From Deinococcus ruber (lineage in GTDB: Bacteria; Deinococcota; Deinococci; Deinococcales; Deinococcaceae): DNA of 64,000 nucleotides. The notes beneath the pieces were generated by a model, which was not told where the DNA came from, did not search any database, and saw only the letters and a list, made by a program, of their open reading frames with translations. The DNA lies in assembly GCF_014648095.1 (NCBI RefSeq), contig NZ_BMQL01000012.1:1-64000 (forward strand). Direction: 5' to 3'. Positions 43,663-52,869 of the stretch are shown here, in pieces (position 1 is the stretch's first letter; each line of letters opens with the position of its first letter). The position numbers were made by a program, and so were the translations under genes.

Positions 43663-44904
43663 TCAGCGCAGGGCGTACCACTGGGCCGTCAGAGGATCGA
43701 GCGCTCCGGTGATGCTGCCACTCTTGAGCTTCATGGTAACGGGGCGTCCGCTGAAGACGGCTGCCAGCGTGGAGGTGTTGCCCGGCAGTTTCAGGGTCAG
43801 GTTGTGGCGGTTGGTGTCACTCAGATTCAGCACCTGGAGGTAACGCAGGTTTCCGAGCGTCCACACGTTGACCTTGACATCTCCATTGGTGGTTGGCACT
43901 TCCTCTTTCTGGCCGTTCATCAGCAGCGGAGCCAGCAGTTTGACCTCGCCGGTGATCTTCTTCAGTTCGGTTCGCAGCAGCGGCTGGGTGTTCATATCGT
44001 TGGTGCTGTCGAGGTAGGTGTAGTACAGGATGCCCTTGACGCCCGCGCCGAGCGCCTGATTGGTCATGCTATAGAGTTCACGGGTCGTAGGGTAGCGCCC
44101 ATTGGGCCAGCGGAAGCTCTGGAGGTTGGCGATGGGCAGTGTGCCGTTCACTCTGGATTCGGTCACCAGCTGCTTCATCACCGGATACACGACGCTCACC
44201 GGGTCGCCACCGTCGTCCACCGGATACGACTGGTTGCCGATGGCGTCCGACTTGCCGAAGTACGCGGCGTGGCTGTTCGAAAAGCTGATCGCCATGCTGG
44301 CATATGTCAGGTGATCGGGATCGAGCGCCTTGACATGCTGGTTGCGCGTCTGAAGCGCTTCGGGGGTGACCAGGCGGTTACAGTCGTCGGCAATCATCCA
44401 GCCGAGCACCGCCGGATCACTCTTGAGGCTCTGGATCGACACGTCGTTGAAATCTTCCACCAGCAGCTTCATTCCACGGTTGCGTGCGCTTGCCAGCAGC
44501 GTCCGGTAGCCGTCCAGGTCGTCCTGCGGGTCGAACATCGTGGCGTTCATGACGTTGAAGCCCAGATCGGCGATGGCGTTCATATCGCGCATGCGCCGCG
44601 TGGCGTTTCCAGCCCACGAGACGTGATAAAACCCCATCGGAAAGAACGCCTGATTGCCCACCATCAGCGTTCCGTCGGGCCTGACAGCGGTGCTGCTGCT
44701 GCTGGGTGTGGGCGTGACGGCGAGGTCTTGCAGCTCTGCCTGACTGGTGGCCGTATCGGTGCTGGTGGCAGTGTCGGAATCACCGGCGTCGGGAGCCGCG
44801 CCCGAGGTGGCCGCAGCGGTGTCGCGGGGTACAGAGGGTTGGTTCTGAGAGCATGCGCCCAGCAGCAGCGTCATCATGCACAACAGCATCGCAGGTTTTG
44901 ACAT
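43663..44904 (-). CDS. glycoside hydrolase-like TIM-barrel lipoprotein under a c-di-GMP riboswitch
   Basis: A 413-aa lipoprotein (signal KPAMLLCMMTLLLGAC) with a Ser/Thr/Asp linker of about 50 residues. A domain follows that resembles glycoside hydrolase-type TIM barrels. FFPMGFYHVSWAG opens it; SDPAVLGWMIADDCNRL corresponds to the common HPALLGWYLADEP-type motif, with Asp where the catalytic Glu is usual. A C-terminal beta domain has VLNLSDTNRHNLTLKLPG. The ATG at 44904 follows AAGGAAG, which overlaps the end of the riboswitch. It lies next to an LCP gene and the exopolysaccharide cluster, so it may trim or bind the polymer. Confidence 0.7.
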   Translation of the reverse strand: MSKPAMLLCMMTLLLGACSQNQPSVPRDTAAATSGAAPDAGDSDTATSTDTATSQAELQDLAVTPTPSSSSTAVRPDGTLMVGNQAFFPMGFYHVSWAGNATRRMRDMNAIADLGFNVMNATMFDPQDDLDGYRTLLASARNRGMKLLVEDFNDVSIQSLKSDPAVLGWMIADDCNRLVTPEALQTRNQHVKALDPDHLTYASMAISFSNSHAAYFGKSDAIGNQSYPVDDGGDPVSVVYPVMKQLVTESRVNGTLPIANLQSFRWPNGRYPTTRELYSMTNQALGAGVKGILYYTYLDSTNDMNTQPLLRTELKKITGEVKLLAPLLMNGQKEEVPTTNGDVKVNVWTLGNLRYLQVLNLSDTNRHNLTLKLPGNTSTLAAVFSGRPVTMKLKSGSITGALDPLTAQWYALR

Positions 44905-44913
44905 GGGTCTTCC

Positions 44914-44997
44914 TTCGGTGGCCCGGCTGACTTGTCTTGTGATGCCTGACAAGTTCCGTGGCTTTGCGTCGCCTCCTCACGGAGGGTTTGCCTTTAT
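44914..44997 (-). ncRNA. class I cyclic-di-GMP riboswitch (GEMM-I)
   Basis: The minus-strand leader matches the GEMM-I aptamer piece by piece. GGCAAACC is followed by a CTCC-GTGA-GGAG hairpin with a GNRA tetraloop, then GACGCAAAGCCACGG, a second stem (ACTTGTC/GACAAGT) and the closing AGCCGGGCCACCGA. These are the conserved elements of the c-di-GMP pocket and the tetraloop-receptor contact. The aptamer's 3' end runs directly into the ribosome binding site AAGGAAG and the ATG at 44904, with no room for a terminator. Control of translation is therefore more likely than control of transcription. Confidence 0.9.
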
Positions 44998-45204
44998 CGG
45001 GGAGCGGAAAGGGAGTGGCTGCGGTCAGTGCTGAGGAGAACGTACCTAACACTTCTGAAGATCTTAATAAAGCAGACATTACAACTTTCTCACCGCAGAC
45101 AAGATGAAGACCGATGCCTCTCATATTTCCGTGCGTGACACCAGAGAGGGTTGTCATATTCTTGTGGCGGCGACATATGTTCGTGGGCGCCAACACCACG
45201 GGAG

Positions 45205-45210
45205 TACACT
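45205..45210 (+). promoter_or_regulatory. -10 box candidate for the LCP gene
   Basis: TACACT lies 15 bases before the ATG at 45226, giving a leader of only a few bases with a weak CGAGGT. It faces away from the riboswitch gene, so the intergenic region 44998-45225 is a divergent promoter region. Confidence 0.35.
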
Positions 45211-45225
45211 TGTGATGTGCGAGGT

Positions 45226-46419
45226 ATGCGTCGGAATATCGTGTTGGGCGTGTGTCTCTTGGGTGTATTCGGCGGTGCTTATCTGTACCGCGACCATCAG
45301 CAGGTGCAGCAACTGGGTGTCAAGGTCTACAAGGAATTCGACCATGACGGTCTTCCTGTGCCCGCAGGCGTGCTGGATGATCCGGTGTTCGCGCATCTGC
45401 CGCCCCCCACCGGGCCTGTGTCGTTCGGACGATACAAACCACCCAAAGCCACCGCAACGCCTGCCCAGACACAGCAGGCGCAGACAGTCCAACCGCAGAC
45501 GGTCCCTGCACAGTCGGCAACGTCTGCCACGAATCCTGTGACTTCCAGTCCAGCTCCAGCTCAGCCTGCTTCCGGGCAGCCAGTGCCCGTGCAGCCGGGC
45601 GGCAGCGTCTCATCCGACCCTGTCTCCACCGATCCTGTTCCCGCACAGAAACCCCCCGCGCAGCAGGCTCCGAGTGCAGTCCTCACCTTTACCGAGCGTA
45701 TGTCTACGCTTCAGCCGCTGCATATACTGCTGATCGGCACCGACCAGGAGGTGCTCGACCAGGGAAGGGCAGACGTGCTGATGGTCGTGACAGTCGATGC
45801 CAAGCGCCGCCAGTTGCTGCTGACCAGCATTCCCCGCGATACCCGCATCACGTTGCCGGGCCGGGGGCAGGTCAAGATCAACGCGGCCTATGCCTACGGG
45901 GGGGCCGGACTTCAGACAGCGGCAGTCGAGCGTTTTCTGGGAATTCCGATGGATAAGATCGTCGAGGTCAGTCTGGCGGGGTTCCGCGACGCTATCGACG
46001 CGGTGGGCGGTGTGCAGGTCGATCCGTCGATGGCCTTCTCGCTGGACGGTCAGACGTTTCAGCCGGGCAGCGTCAAACTCAGCGGCGTGGAGGCGCTGGC
46101 CTACAGCCGGATGCGCCACGACGATCCACAGGGCGACCTGGGGCGAAATACGCGGCAGCAGGAAGTGATCCGCTCCCTGATTGCCGCGCTGGGAAAGCTG
46201 CCCGGCAAGGACTTCCTGAAGGTGCTCAATACTCTTCAGGGCACCCTGAGAACGAACTTCTCGCCTTCTGAAGTGGTGCGGCTGCGAACTGACCGCCCGT
46301 ACATTCTCGATACCCAGGTGCGCGTCAATGTCGGCGGCACCAATCAGCGCATCGGCGGCATCTGGTATTACATCGTCAGCGACAAGGAGCGTCAGCGCCT
46401 GCACCTGCTTCTCCGCTGA
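45226..46419 (+). CDS. LytR-CpsA-Psr (LCP) family glycopolymer ligase
   Basis: A 397-aa membrane-anchored protein: a short N-terminal helix (NIVLGVCLLGVFGGAYLY), a Pro/Ala/Gln-rich linker (about 65-155) and an LCP domain. Catalytic-site segments are visible: LLIGTDQ, RADVLMVVTVDAKRRQ, SIPRDTRI, KINAAYAYGG and YSRMRHDDPQGDLGRNTRQQ. LCP proteins move glycopolymers from undecaprenyl carriers onto the cell wall or another acceptor. It sits between two related TIM-barrel lipoproteins and next to the exopolysaccharide genes, so it probably handles that polymer. Confidence 0.9.
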   Translation: MRRNIVLGVCLLGVFGGAYLYRDHQQVQQLGVKVYKEFDHDGLPVPAGVLDDPVFAHLPPPTGPVSFGRYKPPKATATPAQTQQAQTVQPQTVPAQSATSATNPVTSSPAPAQPASGQPVPVQPGGSVSSDPVSTDPVPAQKPPAQQAPSAVLTFTERMSTLQPLHILLIGTDQEVLDQGRADVLMVVTVDAKRRQLLLTSIPRDTRITLPGRGQVKINAAYAYGGAGLQTAAVERFLGIPMDKIVEVSLAGFRDAIDAVGGVQVDPSMAFSLDGQTFQPGSVKLSGVEALAYSRMRHDDPQGDLGRNTRQQEVIRSLIAALGKLPGKDFLKVLNTLQGTLRTNFSPSEVVRLRTDRPYILDTQVRVNVGGTNQRIGGIWYYIVSDKERQRLHLLLR

Positions 46420-46461
46420 GCCTGCGGGCTTCATGAACACGCCCTATGCGGGCCGCATCTC

Positions 46462-47655
46462 ATGAGTGTCGGCTATGGTTCGGGCGTGATTCCCCGTGCT
46501 TTCTGGAGCGGCTTGAGTGCCCTGCTGCTCACGTCCTGTTTTCTGTACCCGGCAACGCCACCGTCTCAGGATGACGGCCCACAGCCCGGTGTCGAATCGG
46601 TCGTTACTCACCGGCAGGACGGCACGCTGCTGATCAACGGTCATCCGTATTTCCCGTTCGGCTTCTACCACATTTCCTGGGCAGCCAGCGGCACTCAGCA
46701 GCAGCGGCAGCAGGATGTGGCGAAGCTCGGGGCGGCAGGATTCAACCTGCTGGTAACAGAACCTCTGAGCGACCAGGACATTTCTCAGTACCGAAATTTT
46801 CTGAACACTGCTCTGAACAGTGGCGTCTACGTCGTGACGTATGGCCTTCCTGCCGCCGTGATCTCGCAGGTGGTACACGAGCCATCGGTCATCGGGTTCA
46901 AGATCGCAGACGACGGCAACGCGCTCTTCACCCCCGCTCAGATCAAGGCCCGCAACGTCACCAGTAAGAAACTCGCGCCCGACAAACTCACCTATATCAG
47001 TCTGTCGGTCGGATATGGGCGGCCTGAAAGTCAGTATTTCGGCGTCTCTGACGTGGTGGGCAATCAGAGCTACCCGGTTGGAGACGACAACATCAATGTG
47101 GTGTACAACGTTATGCGTTCGACCGTGACCACGGCACTGGCGCACAATACCGTGCCGATTGCCAATCTTCAGACCTTCGCGTGGCATCCGGGTCAGCCGC
47201 TCCCCAGTTCGCAGGAACTCGACAATATGACGTATCAGGCGCTGATGGCCGGGGTCAAGGGCGTGGTGTATTACGCGTACCGCTCGGCTGAAGTCGATCT
47301 CAACAAGCAGCCGCAGCTGTGGAGTGCGCTTCAGCAGCTGTCGCGGGAAGTGGAGGTGCTGTCGCCCTCCCTGCTGAACAGTCGCCGCACCGAACTCGCA
47401 GACGGACGCGCCAACCGCCCGCTGGTCGTGTCGTTCAGCGGTGCCACAGGTGAATACGTCATTGCCCTGAACAACAGCCGCAGCGAGCAGCGTCAGGTCA
47501 ATGTCGCCCTAACACCCGGACGGCGGCAGGGTCAGACGCTCAGGCCGGTCTTCGGCACGCAGGCGGCCATCACGCTCGCGGGCGGTGCGGTGCAGGGCAC
47601 TCTTGCGCCCCTAGAAGTCGCGGTGTACCGGGTGGTGGGGCCGGGTAGCCCCTGA
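46462..47655 (+). CDS. glycoside hydrolase-like TIM-barrel lipoprotein (paralogue of the gene at 43663)
   Basis: A 397-aa protein clearly related to the product of 43663-44904. Both share FYH(V/I)SWA near the start of the barrel, a GFK(I)ADD or GWMIADD motif, VGNQSYPV or IGNQSYPV, and PIANLQ followed by an SF.W or TFAW step. The N-terminus has a lipobox (SALLLTSC). The start could be the ATG at 46462 or a GTG at 46486; neither has a strong ribosome binding site. It follows the LCP gene by 42 bases and is probably co-transcribed. It has no riboswitch of its own, unlike its paralogue. Confidence 0.7.
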   Translation: MSVGYGSGVIPRAFWSGLSALLLTSCFLYPATPPSQDDGPQPGVESVVTHRQDGTLLINGHPYFPFGFYHISWAASGTQQQRQQDVAKLGAAGFNLLVTEPLSDQDISQYRNFLNTALNSGVYVVTYGLPAAVISQVVHEPSVIGFKIADDGNALFTPAQIKARNVTSKKLAPDKLTYISLSVGYGRPESQYFGVSDVVGNQSYPVGDDNINVVYNVMRSTVTTALAHNTVPIANLQTFAWHPGQPLPSSQELDNMTYQALMAGVKGVVYYAYRSAEVDLNKQPQLWSALQQLSREVEVLSPSLLNSRRTELADGRANRPLVVSFSGATGEYVIALNNSRSEQRQVNVALTPGRRQGQTLRPVFGTQAAITLAGGAVQGTLAPLEVAVYRVVGPGSP

Positions 47656-47849
47656 TTTCTGAAGCGTCAGACCGAGCCGTGTGAAGGCGTGCCTCGACCT
47701 GCTGAAGAGCGCACCGGAAAGAAGGAAACCTAAGTATTCAGCCAGATGTAGAACTCGAATAATTCCAGAACTGATAACCCCTCAACTCTGGTAGAACTCT
47801 AAATATGACCGGGCATCCAGGAAGTCACACCCCTGCTTTAAGCTGATGC

Positions 47850-49127
47850 ATGCCTGCTGAACCGTCTGTGTCTTCCGCTCCTTCCGGCAGCCTGGGGCTG
47901 CGTGCCGGCGTGCTGTGGACGTTCGGCGGTCAGCTGACGTATGCGGCGGCACAATGGGCAATGGTGGCGGTGCTGGCACATCTGGGCACGCCTTCTGCCG
48001 TGGGCAGCTACGCGCTGGGACTGGCGCTGACTTCGCCGCTGTTCCTGATGCTGGGGCTGCAACTGCGGAGCGTTCAGGCCACCGATGCCCGTCAGGACAC
48101 GCCGTTTGGACAGTACGTGTCGCTGCGGGTGCTGTGTATGATCGCGGCTCTGATACTGGTCGGGGTGCTGGCGCTGCTGTACCCGCAGGCGTGGGCGGTG
48201 ATCGGCTGGCTGGGGCTTGCCAAGGCGCTGGAGGGCCTGAGCGACGTGTGCTACGGGCGGATGCAGCAGCGCGAACGGCTGGACGTGGTGGCAAGATCGA
48301 CCATGCTGCGGGGCGTCCTGAGTCTGGCCCTGCTGGGCGGGCTGTTCGCGTGGAGCCATTCGGTCGGCGTGAGTACCGCCGGGGTTGCCCTCGCCAACCT
48401 GCTGGTACTGATCGGCTACGACGTTCCCCAGGTTCGCCGCCTGACGCCGGGGCCGTATTTCAGCCGCGTGATCCCGCCCGCGCTCATTCAGCTGGCGTGG
48501 CCGCTGGGGGCAGTGGTCGGACTGGTATCGCTCAGCAGCACCATTCCGCGTCTGGTGCTCGACCACAGTTCCGGAAATCATCTGGTCGGCATCTATTCGG
48601 CCCTGATCTATGTGAACGTGGCCGGAAGCGTGGTGGTGGTCGCCATCGGCACCGCTCTGACGGCGCGGCTTTCACAAATGTACGCGGCCAATAACCGTTC
48701 CGGATTCGTGCGCCTGACGCTGCAATTCACCGCCGCTGCTGCTGCCGTGGGGCTGAGCCTGACGGTACTGGCCCTGCTCGCCGGGCGACCGCTGCTGAAT
48801 CTGCTGTACGGGCCTGAATACGCCGATCAGACGCCCGCCTTCGTGTGGCTGATGGCGAGTGGCGCACTCGGCTACCTCGCGTCGTGTGCGGGCTTTGCCG
48901 TGACGGCGGCCCGGCGCTTCATCCAGCAGCTTCCGCTGTTTCTGGTGGTGTGCGCCGTGCTGCTGGTGTGCTGCTGGTGGCTGATTCCGGCGCACGGCCT
49001 GGTGGGAGCGGCCATCGCCGCGTTGATCGCCGCGTCGGTGCAGCTCGTTGGCAGTTGGTTCATTGTGCTGGGGGCACTCCACGCGCCCGCTATACACTCC
49101 GGAAGCTATGACGCCACGAAGTCCTGA
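47850..49127 (+). CDS. Wzx-type polysaccharide flippase
   Basis: A 425-aa membrane protein with about 12-14 hydrophobic segments and the Polysacc_synt/MATE-like pattern. GVLWTFGGQLTYAAAQWAMV opens it, and SSTIPRLVLDHSSGNHLVGIY in the middle matches the family's substrate-gate region. It would flip lipid-linked repeat units across the membrane. It starts the + strand glycosyltransferase operon and overlaps the next gene by 20 bases. The leader from 47656 holds the operon promoter. Confidence 0.87.
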   Translation: MPAEPSVSSAPSGSLGLRAGVLWTFGGQLTYAAAQWAMVAVLAHLGTPSAVGSYALGLALTSPLFLMLGLQLRSVQATDARQDTPFGQYVSLRVLCMIAALILVGVLALLYPQAWAVIGWLGLAKALEGLSDVCYGRMQQRERLDVVARSTMLRGVLSLALLGGLFAWSHSVGVSTAGVALANLLVLIGYDVPQVRRLTPGPYFSRVIPPALIQLAWPLGAVVGLVSLSSTIPRLVLDHSSGNHLVGIYSALIYVNVAGSVVVVAIGTALTARLSQMYAANNRSGFVRLTLQFTAAAAAVGLSLTVLALLAGRPLLNLLYGPEYADQTPAFVWLMASGALGYLASCAGFAVTAARRFIQQLPLFLVVCAVLLVCCWWLIPAHGLVGAAIAALIAASVQLVGSWFIVLGALHAPAIHSGSYDATKS

Positions 49128-50250
49128 CCGCCGCCCTCTCCGAGTTCTGCACCTGACTGGCACGCTTGACCAGGGCGGGATTGAAACCTGGCTGATGAAT
49201 CTGCTGGCTCAGATAGATCGGCAGGACGTGGCGATGGACATCATGACCGTCACTGCTCGCCCCCGCGCCGGAATCTATGACGAGCGGGCGGCGCAGCTGG
49301 GAGCGCACGTAATCGCGGGGCCAGCGACAGGCAATCCGCTGACCTTCGCGCTGGGCTTTGTCCGGCTGCTGCGTCGGTACGGTCCCTACGACGTGGTACA
49401 CAGTCATATTCATCATTTCGGCGCACTGGCGCTGCTGCTGGCGCGGCTGTGCGGGGTGCCGGTCCGTGTCTCGACCAGCCACGTAGACACTCATCTGAGC
49501 GACGATGCGGCGGTGGGCGGGCGTTACTGGTACCTCACGGCCATGAGAGCAGCGATGCAGTTGGGCGTCACCGACCGTCTGGCGGTCAGTCCGCAGTCGG
49601 CACGGGCCCTGTTCGGCCCCGACTGGCAGGCACTCGGCACCCAGATCATGCCGCTGGGTATCGACCTCCAGGCTTTGAGCGAGCCGGTCGATTCACGCTC
49701 AGTGCGGGCCGAACTCGAGCTGCCCGCCGCCGAACCCGTGCTGGTTCACGTTGGTCAGTTCCGTCCGGAAAAGAATCACCGCTTTCTGCTCGAAGTGTTC
49801 AGCGCGTATGTCAGACGATCTGGCCCGGCTCACCTGCTGCTGATCGGAGACGGAGCTCTCCGCAGCGACATAGAGCAGCAGGCCCTTGAACTCGGGCTGG
49901 AAGAGCGGATTCACCTGCTGGGACCACGCCCCGACGTGGCGCGGCTGCTGCTCGGTGCTGCCGATGTCTTCGTCTTTCCGTCGCTGTTCGAAGGGCTGAG
50001 TCTGGCCCTGCTGGAAGCGCAGTCTGCCGGGTTGCCGTGTGTCGTTTCCAGCGGGCTGTCGGCAGCCAGTCGACTTCCGGGCGCCGCCTATGAAGCTGTT
50101 CCGCTCGGCAGTGGCCCGGATGTGTGGGCGGCGGCAGTCTCGGCAGCACTGGCCCGGGGCCGCACCCTGCCCACCAGCAACCCGCACGACATCGTTCACG
50201 GCGCACAGACGCTCCGCCATTTCTATCTCAGTGCGGGGACGCTCCATTGA
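49108..50250 (+). CDS. glycosyltransferase family 4
   Basis: A 380-aa GT-B enzyme. LHLTGTLDQGGIETWLMNLL is the N-terminal pattern and QFRPEKNHRFLLEVF the linker motif. FPSLFEGLSLALLEAQSAGL carries the EX7E nucleotide-sugar-binding motif. The ATG at 49108 lies within the end of the flippase gene. Its stop (TGA) overlaps a TTG start of the next gene, so the cluster is translationally coupled. The donor sugar is unknown. Confidence 0.9.
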   Translation: MTPRSPDRRPLRVLHLTGTLDQGGIETWLMNLLAQIDRQDVAMDIMTVTARPRAGIYDERAAQLGAHVIAGPATGNPLTFALGFVRLLRRYGPYDVVHSHIHHFGALALLLARLCGVPVRVSTSHVDTHLSDDAAVGGRYWYLTAMRAAMQLGVTDRLAVSPQSARALFGPDWQALGTQIMPLGIDLQALSEPVDSRSVRAELELPAAEPVLVHVGQFRPEKNHRFLLEVFSAYVRRSGPAHLLLIGDGALRSDIEQQALELGLEERIHLLGPRPDVARLLLGAADVFVFPSLFEGLSLALLEAQSAGLPCVVSSGLSAASRLPGAAYEAVPLGSGPDVWAAAVSAALARGRTLPTSNPHDIVHGAQTLRHFYLSAGTLH

Positions 50251-51548
50251 GCGGTGCTCTGGGTCTGGAGCGCGACTGGAACGCTTCGGTTCCGCAGCCG
50301 GGGCGTCTGGCCCAGCCGCTGAGCCGCGCCGTCATCTGGTTGCTCGGCGCTTACCTGCTGGCGCAGTTTTTCAGTCTGCCTGTGCTGCACATCGGTCCCT
50401 GGGCGCTGTGGCCCACGCTGCCCGACCTGCTGCTGTGGGCGGCGTTCGGCTGCTCGCTGCTGTACCGCCAGCCGATGAATCCTGCTCATCTACCGGTCTG
50501 GCGCGGTCTGCTGCTGATGTTCGCGCTGGCCCTGCTGTCCTTCGGCTTGCTGTTCGTGATGCGTGACAGCCGCCTGAGTGCTGCCACCGGCTTCGGTTCG
50601 TTTCAGCTGTACAAACTGGCACAGACGCTGGCAATCTTCTGGATGGTCGCCAGAATCCCGCTGACGCCCGCCGTGCTGCGCCGCTGGTATACCGCCGCAG
50701 CCGTGGCCTTCACCCTCATGCTCGTCAGCGTTCTCTGGACATATTTTTCCGGGGTGCTTCCGAAATGGCTCGGAGAATTCCTTCCGCACGGCAAAGGCGT
50801 GTCCGGCCCCTGGGAGGCGTATTACCTGCACAACGAACCGGGGCTGGGCATGGTGGGTTACAACCACGGTTACGTCGCGCTTCAGGTGATGACGCTGGCC
50901 GCCCTGCCCCTGATCCTGCGCCGCACGCCCTCGCTGTGGTGGCTGTACGCCGCCCTGATCGGCTGTTTTCTGTCCGGCTCGCGGGCCGGGCTGGCGGGCT
51001 GCCTGCTCTTCGCGGTGCTGGAGTGGCGCAGGGTTCCGGTGCGGGCCGGAGTGGGTCTGGTGGTGCTGGGCGTGCTGGGGCTGGCGGTGGTTCCTTTCCT
51101 GGGCGACTCGCTGGGATCGTTGGCGTCGCGTCAGGCGACCATCCTGGACGCCAGCGATCCCAACAACCTGGCCGGGCGCACCGATATCTGGCAGAGCTAT
51201 CTCGACGCCTTCGCACACGATCCGTACCGCCTGCTGATCGGCAGCGGCTTCGGCTCGGCCATCAACAACAACTCTAATGCCCACTTTCTGCCGCTCCAGA
51301 TTCTGTATGAAACCGGTGTGGCCGGACTGGTGGCGTTTGGCCTGTTTTTCAGCCTGCTGGTCAACCGGCTGCGGGCGACGGCGTCGGTGCCTGCCGGAAT
51401 CTGCCTGAGTCTGCTGGCTGGTCTGAGCCTGACTGCTTTCTCGCAGGAAACCTTCTACCCCAACCCGGCGTTTGGTGGATTTTTGCCGCTGCTGGCGCTG
51501 GTTATCGCGGTGGCGCTCTTCCAGCTGCCTGCCGAAGCGTCCGCCTGA
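50247..51548 (+). CDS. O-antigen ligase/Wzy-type polymerase
   Basis: A 433-aa membrane protein with about 11 helices and the O-antigen ligase (Wzy_C) signature in its large periplasmic loop: NNLAGRTDIWQSYLDAF and RLLIGSGFGSAINNNSNAHF. It would polymerise flipped repeat units or attach them. The TTG at 50247 (TTGA overlap with the upstream stop) is taken as the start; there is no closer ATG in frame. The domain between 190 and 230 (YYLHNEPGLGMVGYNHGYVA) is also typical. Confidence 0.87.
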   Translation: MSGALGLERDWNASVPQPGRLAQPLSRAVIWLLGAYLLAQFFSLPVLHIGPWALWPTLPDLLLWAAFGCSLLYRQPMNPAHLPVWRGLLLMFALALLSFGLLFVMRDSRLSAATGFGSFQLYKLAQTLAIFWMVARIPLTPAVLRRWYTAAAVAFTLMLVSVLWTYFSGVLPKWLGEFLPHGKGVSGPWEAYYLHNEPGLGMVGYNHGYVALQVMTLAALPLILRRTPSLWWLYAALIGCFLSGSRAGLAGCLLFAVLEWRRVPVRAGVGLVVLGVLGLAVVPFLGDSLGSLASRQATILDASDPNNLAGRTDIWQSYLDAFAHDPYRLLIGSGFGSAINNNSNAHFLPLQILYETGVAGLVAFGLFFSLLVNRLRATASVPAGICLSLLAGLSLTAFSQETFYPNPAFGGFLPLLALVIAVALFQLPAEASA

Positions 51549-51597
51549 AGCAGCGGGGCAATACGGGTGGGGTTCAAACAGTTCATCAAGGAGGCCT

Positions 51598-52776
51598 ATG
51601 CGGGTCAGTATTGTTCTGGAACAACGTTTTCTTCATACGGCGGGTGGGGAAACCTACAACGACGGTCACGCCACGTATCCGGTGTGGGCTCGCTACCTCG
51701 CGGTCTTCGAGGAGGTGCAGGTGGTCGGACGCTCGGCGCTGGTCGAGGTCGTTCCGCCCGGCTATCAGCGGGTCGACGGGCCGGGAGTCCGCGTTCGCCA
51801 CATTCCCAGCTATCACGGACCGCGCGAGTTGCTGCGCCGCCTTCCCGCCGTGTGGTGGGCGCTGGGCCACACGTTCGAGCCTGGGGAGGCGGTGATCTTG
51901 CGCGTCTCCGGCATTCTCGCGAATCTGAGCGCCCCGCTGCTCCGGCTGCGTCGCCAGCCCTTCGCCGTCGAAGTCATCAACGATCCGTACCTGGGCTTCG
52001 GCGGTGAGTCTCCGAAGAGTGCCGCGCAGCGGGTCCTGCGCTGGGCCTTCACGGCTCAGGCACGCGCTCAGTGCCGCTGGGCCGTGGCCGCGCAGTATGT
52101 CACGCACGCGGCGTTGCAGCGCCGTTATCCCACCAGGCCAACCGCGCCCCGCTTTGGCGTGTCGGACGTGTATCTGCCGCCCGAGGCATTCGCCGCGCCG
52201 CGTGCCTACTCCACTCCGGCGCTGCGGGCGGTGCTGGTCGGCTCGCTCGATCAGCCGCACAAGGCCGTTGACGTGGTGCTGCGGGCACTCGCTGCCCTGC
52301 GGGCCGAGGGACTACAGCTGCACTTCACGATGGTCGGAGACGGACTGCTGCGCCCCGAGATCGAGGCGCTGGCCCGCGACCTCGGCGTCTGGGAGCACTG
52401 TGCCTTCGTCGGCCAGCGCAGCACGCCCGCACAGGTGCGCGGCGATCTGGCACGCGCCGATCTGTTCCTGATGCCGTCGCGCACCGAGGGCCTGCCACGG
52501 GCGCTGATCGAGGCGATGGCCCAGGGTCTGCCCGCCATCGCTTCGGATGTGGGCGGCATTCCCGAACTGTTGCCGACCGATGTGCTGGTGGAACCGGGAA
52601 GCGTGGAGAGCCTGACACGCGTGTGGCGTGCCGTGGCGCTCGATCCGGCCCGGCTGAGTGCCGCCAGCGACAGAAATTTCCGGGTCGCCTCGACGTATGC
52701 CGACGAGGTGCTCGACAGTCGCCGCCGCGCTTTTCTGCGAACCGTTCGCCGGGAGACCACATGTCTACAAAAATGA
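51598..52776 (+). CDS. glycosyltransferase family 4
   Basis: A 392-aa GT-B enzyme. It starts MRVSIVLEQRFLHTAGGETY after a strong AAGGAGG. The C-terminal domain has LVGSLDQPHKAVDVVLRALA, MVGDGLLRPEIEALARDL and the EX7E stretch PSRTEGLPRALIEAMAQGLP, followed by ASDVGGIPELLP. It is separated from the polymerase gene by 49 bases and from the next by about 90, so it is probably in the same operon. Confidence 0.9.
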   Translation: MRVSIVLEQRFLHTAGGETYNDGHATYPVWARYLAVFEEVQVVGRSALVEVVPPGYQRVDGPGVRVRHIPSYHGPRELLRRLPAVWWALGHTFEPGEAVILRVSGILANLSAPLLRLRRQPFAVEVINDPYLGFGGESPKSAAQRVLRWAFTAQARAQCRWAVAAQYVTHAALQRRYPTRPTAPRFGVSDVYLPPEAFAAPRAYSTPALRAVLVGSLDQPHKAVDVVLRALAALRAEGLQLHFTMVGDGLLRPEIEALARDLGVWEHCAFVGQRSTPAQVRGDLARADLFLMPSRTEGLPRALIEAMAQGLPAIASDVGGIPELLPTDVLVEPGSVESLTRVWRAVALDPARLSAASDRNFRVASTYADEVLDSRRRAFLRTVRRETTCLQK

Positions 52777-52869
52777 CCGGAACGTTGAGAGCGCCCGCTG
52801 AAATCCGCGTGCTGTCCTTCGTTCTCTTCCAAAACCCTTTTTTCTTTCCTTTACCCCTGGAGGGGACGC

